37,311 nucleotides of DNA from Actinobacteria bacterium HGW-Actinobacteria-7 (GTDB lineage Bacteria; Actinomycetota; Coriobacteriia; Anaerosomatales; PHET01): NCBI GenBank assembly GCA_002841275.1, contig PHET01000029.1:1-37311 (forward strand), read 5' to 3'. Each line of letters begins with the position of its first letter. Position 1 is the stretch's first letter. A model generated the notes under the pieces. That model ran no database searches. It worked only from the letters and a program-made list of their open reading frames with translations, and was not told the origin of the DNA. Below are positions 1-7,101 of the stretch, one piece after another. The position numbers and the translations under genes are program-made.

Positions 1-62
1 GTCTTCAGGAAATCACGCCTGCTGATTCCCGAGGACGGCTGCCCGGTGTCCCTAGTTGCCAT
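1..62 (-). CDS. Start of a Tat-exported protein (partial, runs off left edge)
   Basis: An ATG at base 62 on the minus strand opens a frame that leaves the window after 20 codons. Residues 14-20 read SRRDFLK, a textbook twin-arginine (Tat) motif, so the product is probably exported already folded with a cofactor. An AAGGGA ribosome-binding site lies about 8 bases upstream. Tat signals of this form are common on molybdopterin oxidoreductases and their iron-sulfur subunits. The neighbouring Mo/W cofactor operon and the aptamer-like leader make such an enzyme (for example a formate dehydrogenase) the leading guess, but the catalytic part is not visible. Other Tat substrates remain possible. Confidence 0.72.
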   Translation of the reverse strand, partial: MATRDTGQPSSGISRRDFLK

Positions 63-105
63 TCCTGTTTCCCTTCTGGTCCTTATTCAACAGACCAATG
101 CTGGA

Positions 106-188
106 GCTCCTGCCCCTCACCGGGGCGCTGCACTCTGGCGGCTGGATCGTGCCACCCTCTCTGTCGTCGAAGCCATCCGTGCAGGAGC
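106..188 (-). promoter_or_regulatory. Folded leader domain just before the Tat gene
   Basis: On the minus strand this 83-base segment is closed by a perfect 8-bp stem, GCTCCTGC (bases 188-181) with GCAGGAGC (113-106). Inside are two further hairpins: GGTGGC with GCCGCC, and GCCCC with GGGGC. It lies between the terminator at 190-241 and the start codon at 62. It could be an expression platform, a second ligand-binding domain or an RNA-stability element. I do not recognise it as a known class. The segment AGGGTGGCAC resembles part of the T-box core, but the rest of a T-box is not evident. Confidence 0.45.
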
Positions 189-189
189 A

Positions 190-241
190 AACAAAAAGAC
201 CAGCACGAGACAGGCCCCTGGGGGTCAGCTCAATACTGGTC
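190..241 (-). terminator. Rho-independent terminator or attenuator in the Tat-gene leader
   Basis: On the minus strand GACCAG (241-236) pairs with CTGGTC (203-198), with additional GC-rich pairing inside the loop. The stem is followed directly by TTTTTGTTT. It sits downstream of the aptamer-like RNA at 356-440 and upstream of the start at 62. It is therefore well placed to act as a ligand-controlled attenuator, or simply to end read-through from the cytochrome operon. Confidence 0.65.
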
Positions 242-355
242 GTGGTACACATATAGACATCTCCCTTACCCGCGTGCGCGGCAAACAGCGAAACCGGCCC
301 CCATATATCCGCCGGGGGGACCGTCTCGTCTCATCGCGATCGCCTTTTCAAGCGC

Positions 356-440
356 GGGAGGCGTCCCGGTTTCCCGGTGACACCCTATCGGCCCAACGAC
401 CATGACGCCGGGTGGCGCGGTAGGTTCAGAAGGCTCGGAG
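356..440 (-). promoter_or_regulatory. Candidate Mo/W-cofactor-type riboswitch, copy A
   Basis: Read on the minus strand, five blocks occur in order: TCCGAG, CCTACCGC, GTCATGG, CCGATAGGG and GCCTCCC, separated by 9, 10, 8 and 20 bases. The same blocks, with gaps of 9, 11, 8 and 21, occur in the tupA leader (18349-18434). Between blocks 2 and 3 is a hairpin (GCGCC/GGCGT). Between blocks 4 and 5 is a long hairpin (GGTGTC/GACGCC, then CCGG/CCGG) capped by a GAAA tetraloop. CCTA...ATGG could serve as a tetraloop receptor. Position and conservation suggest a Moco/Tuco riboswitch, a class known upstream of Mo/W transport and enzyme genes. I compared it only with its partner copy, not with the family model. 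Confidence 0.6.
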
Positions 441-503
441 ATCGTCTTATTCGTGATGCCGTGTCAAGTGCAGTGAGGCTCAGTCTCGCCGGAGACTGTT
501 CGC

Positions 504-525
504 GATTGTAACTGCAGTTACAATC
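504..525. promoter_or_regulatory. 22-bp perfect palindrome, probable repressor operator
   Basis: The half-site GATTGTAACTG is followed directly by its exact reverse complement, giving a 22-bp palindrome with no spacer. On the minus strand it begins about 12 bases after the -10 box at 537-542, so a dimer bound here would overlap the initial transcribed region. A 7-bp hairpin (CAGTCTC/GAGACTG, 481-498) follows. Alternatively the two hairpins might help end the upstream cytochrome operon, but neither has a T tract. Confidence 0.55.
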
Positions 526-536
526 TCTGCTCGCTC

Positions 537-565
537 AGATTACGCCGCCGTAATGTCGTCGTCAA
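537..565 (-). promoter_or_regulatory. Sigma-70-type promoter for the Tat-signal gene
   Basis: The minus strand reads TTGACG (565-560), a 17-base spacer, then TAATCT (542-537). Transcription would start near base 530 and produce a leader of about 470 bases before the start codon at 62. That leader would contain the palindrome, the aptamer-like RNA, the terminator and the folded domain. Confidence 0.5.
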
Positions 566-588
566 TGGTTCGAATCTAAGCTGAGCAA

Positions 589-2103
589 TCATGAACGCTC
601 AGCCCCGAGGTAGTCCTGCAGGAAGTCCTCGATGCTGAGAACGCGGACCTCGGCGAGCACTGCGCTGCGCCTCAAGTCGCGATCCTCGGAGGCCAGGGCG
701 CGAGCTCTCATCGCCATCGACAGGTAGATCGCATCCTTCTCGGAAACCTCGACTCTTTCGGCGACGGTGCGCGCGTCAGATTCAGAGTGTGCCTCGAAGG
801 CGATGAGATCGGTCAGGACGATGCCTTCCTCGGTCCGCCCCTCGTACAGTTCGCGATCTTCCTCCGGCGCCACAAGACGGATCCGACGTCGGCCCGAAGC
901 CCTCTTGACCTGCTCGGCGGCGATGAGGGCGTCAACGAAGCCCGGTGTCACGATGATACGGATCTTGCGGAGCAGGAGGAGCAGTGGCAGAAGCATGAAC
1001 GGCACAAGGCATGCGAGCCATCCGGACAGCGTGGTGGGGGCGGCGATCGACGGCGGTTCCGCGACAGGCCAACCCCATACCTGGACCTGGTCGTTGTCGC
1101 GGTCGGTCACATAGATGCGATTGCGCTGGTCGGTCGTGATGTCGTTGGGATAGTTGAACTGGCCGGGGCCGAAACCTTGGCTCCCAAACTGCGTCAAACG
1201 CTCCCCATCGAGGGTGTAGACGTCAATCGTGTGGGCGAGCGCATCCACAGCGTAGAGCCGCTGCGCCTGGTCGATCGCGATACCCCGGGGGACTCCCGAC
1301 GTGTCCACAAACTGCTTGAACTTGCCTGCCGAGGTGAACACCTGGATGCGCCGGTTGTCGCCGTCGGATACATAGATGCGGCCGTCCGCTGCGACTGCGA
1401 GCCCGTTGGGGAAGTAGAAGCCCCCAGGCGTGTCGTCGAGCGACAGCGCCTGATAGGTGTGGCCGACCGTGGCCGTACGGCTACCCTCTGCCGAGAAGAG
1501 GAGGAGCCGGTGAGTCTCGGTGTCTCCGACGTCGGTGACCCGCAGCTCGCCGCTCTTGGAGAAAGCGAGCGCGAGCGGTGTCCATTTCAACTTCTCGTTC
1601 TTGGGCACGAACCGACGCTTGAACTTGCCCTCCAGGTCGAAGACGAAGATCGTCTGGAGCCGGCGATCGGTCACCCAGACTTCGCCGTCTTTGATCCACA
1701 GATGCACGGGGTTTCTGAGTACCCCTGAGTCCACGCGCGAGAACGCGAACAGGAATCGACCCGCGTTGGTGAACACGCTCACACGCCTGTGACCGAAGTC
1801 CACGACGTAGACCCGTCCATCCGGGGCAACAGCCACGCCCACAGGACGACTGAGTTCGTTGGTGCCAGTGCCGGAGATCGCATAGAGGAACTGCGGCGGC
1901 TTGACCGCCTCTTTGGGCGGTGCGACCTGGACGATGGGCAACCTGCGGTTCTGGAAGAAGAAGTAGGTCGAGTAGGCGAGTAACGCGAGCAGGATCAGCA
2001 GCACAGTCAGCAGTATGATCCTGCGGCGGCGCTCACGCGGCGTGAGGGAACGAGATGTTCGCGAGCTGCGAGCATCCTGGATCAATTCATCTTCAGGAGC
2101 CAT
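589..2103 (-). CDS. NHL-repeat propeller with membrane segment and PIN-like tail
   Basis: This 504-residue protein has an Arg-rich N-terminus and a membrane helix at about 29-50. NHL-type repeats with recurring GRVYVVD/GRIYVSD/NRIYVTD blocks fill residues 75-345. A second membrane helix lies at about 359-384, followed by a basic stretch and a soluble tail at 385-504. The tail has the spacing of a PIN domain (FVDALI at 389, DAIYLSMA at 457, EDRDL at 473). By the positive-inside rule the propeller faces outwards and the PIN-like tail faces the cytoplasm. It is the last gene of the cytochrome operon and overlaps the TPR gene by 11 bases. NHL propellers often bind proteins or ligands; the PIN assignment is inferred from residue pattern only. 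Confidence 0.75.
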   Translation of the reverse strand: MAPEDELIQDARSSRTSRSLTPRERRRRIILLTVLLILLALLAYSTYFFFQNRRLPIVQVAPPKEAVKPPQFLYAISGTGTNELSRPVGVAVAPDGRVYVVDFGHRRVSVFTNAGRFLFAFSRVDSGVLRNPVHLWIKDGEVWVTDRRLQTIFVFDLEGKFKRRFVPKNEKLKWTPLALAFSKSGELRVTDVGDTETHRLLLFSAEGSRTATVGHTYQALSLDDTPGGFYFPNGLAVAADGRIYVSDGDNRRIQVFTSAGKFKQFVDTSGVPRGIAIDQAQRLYAVDALAHTIDVYTLDGERLTQFGSQGFGPGQFNYPNDITTDQRNRIYVTDRDNDQVQVWGWPVAEPPSIAAPTTLSGWLACLVPFMLLPLLLLLRKIRIIVTPGFVDALIAAEQVKRASGRRRIRLVAPEEDRELYEGRTEEGIVLTDLIAFEAHSESDARTVAERVEVSEKDAIYLSMAMRARALASEDRDLRRSAVLAEVRVLSIEDFLQDYLGAERS

Positions 2104-3097
2104 CGGTCACTCTCTTCAGCGCGTCGGTCGCGGACTTGTTGGTCGGGTCAATCGAAAGCACGCTGCGATATGCCGCGGCGGCCTTCTCCTTATCGCCGGT
2201 CTTCTCGTACAAGGTGCCCATGAGAAGCTTCGCCTCGACGGACTGCGGATCGAGCGCCACAGCGATTCGCGCCTGCACGAGAGCCTTCTTCTCATCCGCC
2301 TGCTGGAGTGACTTGGCGGAGGTGAGACGCTGCGCGAAGGGACCGAGCTTGTTCAAGGCGTCACGCGGCTTGTCTATTGTGGGTGCGGCATCTGCCGACG
2401 TGCGGAAATGTTCGGCCGCGCCGGCAAGATCGCCCTCATCGAGCAGGATGACGCCGTAGTCATAGTTGGCCTCGGGCATCTTGGGGTCGAACAACAGCGC
2501 ATTCTCAAGCGACTCCCGATAGGCCTGCGGAGAGTCCAACTCGAAGTAGGTTCTCGCCAGCGCGTAGTGGGTATCCGCCCCATCCTTGCGAAGACGCAGC
2601 GCTTCTTTGAAGTTGGCGGCCGCCTCCTCGTAGTCGCGCTGTTCGAACAGCGCGGTACCCAGATAGAAGTAGGCTGACTCGAGGGAGGCTTCGCGACCGG
2701 AGTCCACCTTGCCTCCGATGAGATCGACGATCTTCCGGAAGTACCCCTCGGCGGTCTTGTACTCCTTCTCCTTAAGAGAAGAGAATCCAATTCCCGAGAG
2801 GGCGGGCACGTACTCCTTGTCGACCTTCAGAACCTCTCGGTACTGCTGGATCGCTTCTCGCTCCCGCCCTGCGACCGAGTACGCCTGAGCCAGCTGCATG
2901 CGCGCGTTGATGTCGTTGGGGTTCTTGCGCACCTTGGCGACGAAAGAGCCGATCGCCCGTTCTGCGGGAGACGTGGCCTTCTCGGCGCGATTGCTCGCCC
3001 ACACCGCATAGCCCAGATACGCGCCCATGAGCACGACCACGACAGCAACCGCTGCGATGATGGCGTCAAGCGGGCGAACTCGTTTCAGATCGAACAC
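2093..3097 (-). CDS. Membrane-anchored TPR protein of the cytochrome operon
   Basis: The 334-residue product has one membrane helix at about 12-31 and then a chain of tetratricopeptide repeats to the C-terminus. Examples are the units beginning at NPNDINARMQLAQAY, EYVPALSGIG, ESAYFYLGTALFEQ, ADTHYALARTYFEL, PEANYDYGVILLDEG and VEAKLLMGTLYEKTG. TPR proteins of this layout commonly scaffold complexes, including cytochrome c maturation and respiratory assemblies. Its place between the 20-haem cytochrome and the NHL protein suggests it helps assemble or hold the electron-transfer complex outside the membrane. No catalytic motif is visible. Confidence 0.82.
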   Translation of the reverse strand: MFDLKRVRPLDAIIAAVAVVVVLMGAYLGYAVWASNRAEKATSPAERAIGSFVAKVRKNPNDINARMQLAQAYSVAGREREAIQQYREVLKVDKEYVPALSGIGFSSLKEKEYKTAEGYFRKIVDLIGGKVDSGREASLESAYFYLGTALFEQRDYEEAAANFKEALRLRKDGADTHYALARTYFELDSPQAYRESLENALLFDPKMPEANYDYGVILLDEGDLAGAAEHFRTSADAAPTIDKPRDALNKLGPFAQRLTSAKSLQQADEKKALVQARIAVALDPQSVEAKLLMGTLYEKTGDKEKAAAAYRSVLSIDPTNKSATDALKRVTDGS

Positions 3098-3139
3098 AGT
3101 CGACTCCGTTGCTTCCAGAGTGGATGGTGGCTACATCCG

Positions 3140-4753
3140 CTAGATGTTGAGATCAGTATGGCACCGACGGCAGAGCTGCGCGCCGGGATAGGGTGCGATC
3201 AATCTGTTCTGGTAGTCCAGTGACCCGTGGCACCCGTAGCAGAGCCTCAGGTCGTGTCCCGCGTTGGCCAGCGCATCTCCGGCGTTAGCGTCGGTGTGTG
3301 AGCTGGAACTCGAGGTTGTGGTGAACCCGACGTGGCAGTCGTCGCAGGTGTAGGGCTTGCCCTTCTTCTTGGCGACGTTGAAGTGGACCGCGTGCTCGGC
3401 GAAACCCTTGTTCTTGATGGACGTAGCTGGCTTCTTCTTCATTCCAGAGTGACAGGGCACACAGTTCTTCAACGTAAGCTCGGCCCGTGCCACCGTGGCG
3501 TGATGACACGTCTGGCACTTGCTGCGGTCGGTGTGGCACACGTTGCAGTCGTCGGTCGTGATACCCGCCGCCGGCTTGTGGTTCTCGATCCACCCCACGG
3601 GGTGCGGCATCGAGGTCTGATGGCAGCGCTTGCAGGACTGCTGCGTATGACACGAGGCGCACGCGCCCTGCCCTTGCAGGAAGAACCCACCGTGCTTGCT
3701 CTTCCAGTCAACCTTCCGGTGATCCGCGGGGATGACGGGTTTGCCTGGCGCATTGGGGCTGACCTTGTCTCCCCGATGGCAACCCACACAGAACGTGGAG
3801 GCATGACACATCGAACAGTAGGACGGGTCCTTGTTGGCCTTCTTCTTGTGCGTCCCCAAGATGAACTTGCGAGTGTGATTCGCAGGAGTCAACTTGAATG
3901 ATTTGGGGTGACACTTACTGCACTTGTCTGTTGCTACCTGGCCCTGCGCGGCATGGTCCAGTCCGTGGCACCGGTAACACGACATCATGTCCGGAATCAC
4001 CGGCCCGTTCTCGTTGTGGGAGAACGCGGGGTGGCACGCTTCGCAGGGGTAGTTGCGCTGAAGATGCTGTGCGTGCGCGAAGATCAATCGTCCCGGCGTG
4101 ATGGCGTCGAGATCCGGATGACAGTAGACGCACTGGGACATCGACACGCGTCCCTTGGGATAGACCTTGATCGAGGGTCCCTTGGGGCGGTCCTGAATGA
4201 CCGTCTGGTATCCGTCGGGCATCTTGCCGACAGTGGGAGCTTCCTTCGCATGGCACTCGTCGCAGTCCTTTGGAGCGCGGTGGCACATCATGCAGCCGTT
4301 GACCCCTTGCTTGGCGCTAGCGAGCGCGTGCGGCTTGCTCGCCCAGGCCTTCGAGTGATCCTTGGGCCGAAGTACGAATGAGGGCGTGTGACAGTCCTTG
4401 CACTTGCTGGTGGCGAGTTCCCCCAGGTCGCCGTGGGACACTCCGTGGCACGCGAAACACACCTCCATGGGAACGTGTTCGGTATACCCGTCGCGATGCG
4501 GTTGTCGAGAATGGCAGCCATCACAACTCACCATCAGGTGGTTTCCGTGGCTGAACACCAGGCCTGGAACGGAGATCTTGCCCAGGTCGATGTGACACGG
4601 AAGACACTGCGATTGATCGATTGCGGCGGCCGTATCCAACACGGGCTCCTCTGCGGCGTCGCCCAAACGGGTGGACGCAAGCAGGAAGGCGGCTGCGAGC
4701 ATAGTCGCAGCCACCCCCCAGATGAGTAGCTTTATGTTGAAGCGGCGTAGCAC
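3140..4753 (-). CDS. Exported 20-haem c-type cytochrome
   Basis: The 537-residue product has an N-terminal signal or anchor (hydrophobic 8-27) and 20 CXXCH motifs, about one per 27 residues. Residues 47-140 and 205-300 are clear repeats of one tetrahaem module, with matching spacing and an HG-x-HL or similar His block. Each is followed by a CxxCHxxxxCxxCH doublet (154-168, 313-327); another doublet lies at 365-378. The same tetrahaem-plus-doublet unit opens the next cytochrome gene (4784-6112). There is no catalytic signature, so an electron wire or store is the likely role. It lies in the operon with cytochrome b, 30 bases after the 13-haem gene. Confidence 0.92.
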   Translation of the reverse strand: MLRRFNIKLLIWGVAATMLAAAFLLASTRLGDAAEEPVLDTAAAIDQSQCLPCHIDLGKISVPGLVFSHGNHLMVSCDGCHSRQPHRDGYTEHVPMEVCFACHGVSHGDLGELATSKCKDCHTPSFVLRPKDHSKAWASKPHALASAKQGVNGCMMCHRAPKDCDECHAKEAPTVGKMPDGYQTVIQDRPKGPSIKVYPKGRVSMSQCVYCHPDLDAITPGRLIFAHAQHLQRNYPCEACHPAFSHNENGPVIPDMMSCYRCHGLDHAAQGQVATDKCSKCHPKSFKLTPANHTRKFILGTHKKKANKDPSYCSMCHASTFCVGCHRGDKVSPNAPGKPVIPADHRKVDWKSKHGGFFLQGQGACASCHTQQSCKRCHQTSMPHPVGWIENHKPAAGITTDDCNVCHTDRSKCQTCHHATVARAELTLKNCVPCHSGMKKKPATSIKNKGFAEHAVHFNVAKKKGKPYTCDDCHVGFTTTSSSSSHTDANAGDALANAGHDLRLCYGCHGSLDYQNRLIAPYPGAQLCRRCHTDLNI

Positions 4754-4783
4754 GAAGGCCGCCTTGCCCTTTCTTTCGGTCGT

Positions 4784-6112
4784 CTACTTCCCCGTCAGCT
4801 TCGCGATCAGCTTCCTGAGAGGGTTAGCTTCCTGCTCCGCGACCTTGGTGTGGATCAGGTCTGCGGCAGCTGCACCGAACTTCTCACTGCTGCCCGAGTG
4901 ACAGCCAGGACGACCACACGTCGCACCCACGTTGGCCGCGTTAACGCTCGATTCCTTGCTCGCGGCGGGCAGGATCTTGTGCGAACCATGGCAGTCCCAA
5001 CAGGCAGGCGCATCGGCGGCGCCAGCCTTGTACGCCTTCCCATGATAGTAGTCGTCATACGTGTCGTAGTTCGTACCGTGCTGCTTGCAGCGCGCACAAA
5101 CCCGGTATGAGGACATATGCAGCCGCTGCTTGGCGGCGTCGTTGTCCGTTCGGGCAATGAAGTGGCCTCCATGGCACGAGCCGCAGGTGGCAGCGTCGTA
5201 GTTGCCTTGGCTGATGGCCTCCGCGTGCTTGGACTGGTTGTAGGCCGCGACCGGTGCACTCAGGCGAGTGCGGTCCGCCTCGGACAGGTTCTTGTTGTCC
5301 TTCTGCGCTGAATGGCAGCTGGCACACGCCTGGCCGGCGTTCACGGTCCACAGCTGGCTGGGCATCGTCTTGTCATCGTAACGGTAGTCCTGGTGACAGT
5401 CCTGGCACGAGAGATCGGTGTGGGCGGAGTCGGTCAGCCCCGTCACCTGGAAGGACTTCATGCCTGCGGCAGACTGCTTGGTCAACCCGGCCTCTCCATG
5501 GCATGCCAGGCACCCGTCGCCCGCGTCGTAATCCCAGCTTGCAGGCGCCCACTTGATGCCTTCGCGATCATGACACTCGTTGCACGACGCCGGCTGATGG
5601 CACATGGCGCACTTGGTGTTGAACTCCTTGTTCGCCGGCGCCACGTGCTCGACTCCCGCCCAGCCAAACGTGTGAAACGCAGGGCGCAGCCGCTCCCGCG
5701 GAGTGACATGGCAGTCGACACACTCACCCGATGCGATGACACCCATCGGGCCGTGGCGGACACCATGACAGTCGAAGCATCCCTTCATTGAGGGCCGCTC
5801 GATCGTCGTGTCCGCGCGGTGCGGGAATCGCGGATGACAGCTATCGCACGCCACCAGCTGATGATAGCCATGCTGGAACTTGATGGCCGAGGCGTAGTTC
5901 TCGGTCTTCGCGATGCTGCCGTGACACGTCTTGGTGCACGCGTCCTTGTACACCGGCGAGTTCTGCAGCTGCTGAAAGAGCTGCTCGAAACTGGGCTGCT
6001 CGGGTACATCAGCGGCGAACGCCGCCGCCGCACCCAAGGTCACGCAGAATGCGACCCCCGCGAGCCCGATGGCGAGCAGCCTGCCGGGGCGTGCTCGGTG
6101 CCGTGGTGCCAT
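4784..6112 (-). CDS. Exported cytochrome with up to 13 haem sites, including CXXCK
   Basis: This 442-residue protein begins with a Sec signal (cleavage probably near AAAFA at 33). It has ten CXXCH motifs (Cys 89, 112, 131, 168, 177, 201, 236, 263, 310, 371), one CX3CH (59-64), one CX4CH (399-405) and one CARCK (339-343) where a haem site is expected. Residues 56-155 match the tetrahaem module of the 20-haem cytochrome. Residues 201-405 match the whole haem region of the 7-haem protein encoded next to it. CXXCK gives a Lys-ligated haem in NrfA-type nitrite reductases; here the Lys is followed by QH. Whether this site is catalytic or merely a divergent ligand cannot be told from sequence. Confidence 0.9.
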   Translation of the reverse strand: MAPRHRARPGRLLAIGLAGVAFCVTLGAAAAFAADVPEQPSFEQLFQQLQNSPVYKDACTKTCHGSIAKTENYASAIKFQHGYHQLVACDSCHPRFPHRADTTIERPSMKGCFDCHGVRHGPMGVIASGECVDCHVTPRERLRPAFHTFGWAGVEHVAPANKEFNTKCAMCHQPASCNECHDREGIKWAPASWDYDAGDGCLACHGEAGLTKQSAAGMKSFQVTGLTDSAHTDLSCQDCHQDYRYDDKTMPSQLWTVNAGQACASCHSAQKDNKNLSEADRTRLSAPVAAYNQSKHAEAISQGNYDAATCGSCHGGHFIARTDNDAAKQRLHMSSYRVCARCKQHGTNYDTYDDYYHGKAYKAGAADAPACWDCHGSHKILPAASKESSVNAANVGATCGRPGCHSGSSEKFGAAAADLIHTKVAEQEANPLRKLIAKLTGK

Positions 6113-6158
6113 GTTCTCCTACCCCTTCTCCCTGCGAGACTTGAGGTCCCGCACTTTG

Positions 6159-7091
6159 CTAGCCTCTTCCGAACCACGAACCTATTGTCTTGAACACTCC
6201 CTCAATACCGATCCGTGCCGAATCGTAGAACTTGCGGATCGGGTTCGACGCGACCATCTGGGTCCGTCCGTGAATGAACTTCGCGTACACGAGGAAGTCC
6301 TCGTCAACATTCACGTGACACCCGTCTTGTCCGCACGTGTCCACGAGGTTGCGCTCGTTGACCATCGACCGACGATCGGATGTCGGCAATACCAGGTGCG
6401 TACCGTGGCAGTCCCAACAGGTCGGTGCATCTGCGGCCCCCTGTTGATACGCGGCGCCGTGGTAGTAGTCGTTGTAGTTGTTGGCCTGAACCGTATGACA
6501 GCCGCCGCAGATCTGCACTCCGCGTGAGCGGTACACCGCCCTGGCTGCGGTGTCCTCCTTCGAGGGAATCGAGTGCGAACTGTGGCAGTCACCGCATAGC
6601 GGTACCTGCAGGGGTTTGCCTGTCGCGCGACGTGCAGCGAGCGTCACCGCCGCCGCCTCCCCCGGTTTGCCTGCCGGAGAATGTGCTCCGGCGGTGTACT
6701 CGGTGAACTGTGGCTTGTGATCCTTGCAGTTCTTGCAGGAGAGCTTCGCGACCGATTTCCAATCGGTGGTGCCCTTCACGTTGTCATGGGGTGCCGTGTA
6801 GGCGAAATCGAGATGACACCCCGTGCACAGATCGGCTTTATGGGCGGAACTATCAAGTTGCTGAACACTCACGAAGATGGTCGACGTGACCTCTCCGGCG
6901 ACCTTGACCAGATTCGGGTCGCCATGGCAGACCATGCAGCCCGACTTGCCCGCCGTGGGCAACGTGAAGTCGAGTGCGTAGGTGCTGGTCGTATCTTTTG
7001 TGGCCTTTGCGGCATACGCAACCCCTGGCAGCGCTAGAACCGCTGCAAGACAGAGGACGAATATGCTCGACCGGATACGCACGCTACGCAT
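6159..7091 (-). CDS. Exported cytochrome with 7 haem sites, including CXXCK
   Basis: I place the start at the ATG at 7091, because GTGGAGGAGA lies directly before it and a good signal peptide (RIRSSIFVLCLAAVLALPGVAYA) follows. The frame is open further upstream but would overlap the cytochrome b gene. The 310-residue product has five CXXCH motifs (Cys 52, 89, 166, 195, 225), a CX4CH (253-259) and CKNCK at 119-123 followed by DH. It aligns site for site with the C-terminal half of the 13-haem protein. Its CXXCK falls at a different site from the one in that paralogue. As the first cytochrome after the membrane cytochrome b it probably takes electrons from it. Confidence 0.9.
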   Translation of the reverse strand: MRSVRIRSSIFVLCLAAVLALPGVAYAAKATKDTTSTYALDFTLPTAGKSGCMVCHGDPNLVKVAGEVTSTIFVSVQQLDSSAHKADLCTGCHLDFAYTAPHDNVKGTTDWKSVAKLSCKNCKDHKPQFTEYTAGAHSPAGKPGEAAAVTLAARRATGKPLQVPLCGDCHSSHSIPSKEDTAARAVYRSRGVQICGGCHTVQANNYNDYYHGAAYQQGAADAPTCWDCHGTHLVLPTSDRRSMVNERNLVDTCGQDGCHVNVDEDFLVYAKFIHGRTQMVASNPIRKFYDSARIGIEGVFKTIGSWFGRG

Positions 7092-7101
7092 TCTCCTCCA
7101 C

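Noticed and set aside
150-170. AGGGTGGCAC resembling a T-box riboswitch core (minus strand)
   Set aside because: The match stops after ten bases, there is no specifier-loop stem, and the segment lies after the terminator rather than before it.
46-405. Open frames on both strands in the first 400 bases
   Set aside because: Their translations are rich in Arg/Pro without recognisable motifs, and the region is explained better as the leader of the Tat-signal gene starting at 62 on the minus strand.
446-467. TTGACA (minus strand) as a second promoter for the Tat gene
   Set aside because: No acceptable -10 box lies 16-18 bases downstream, and a start there would fall inside the aptamer-like RNA.
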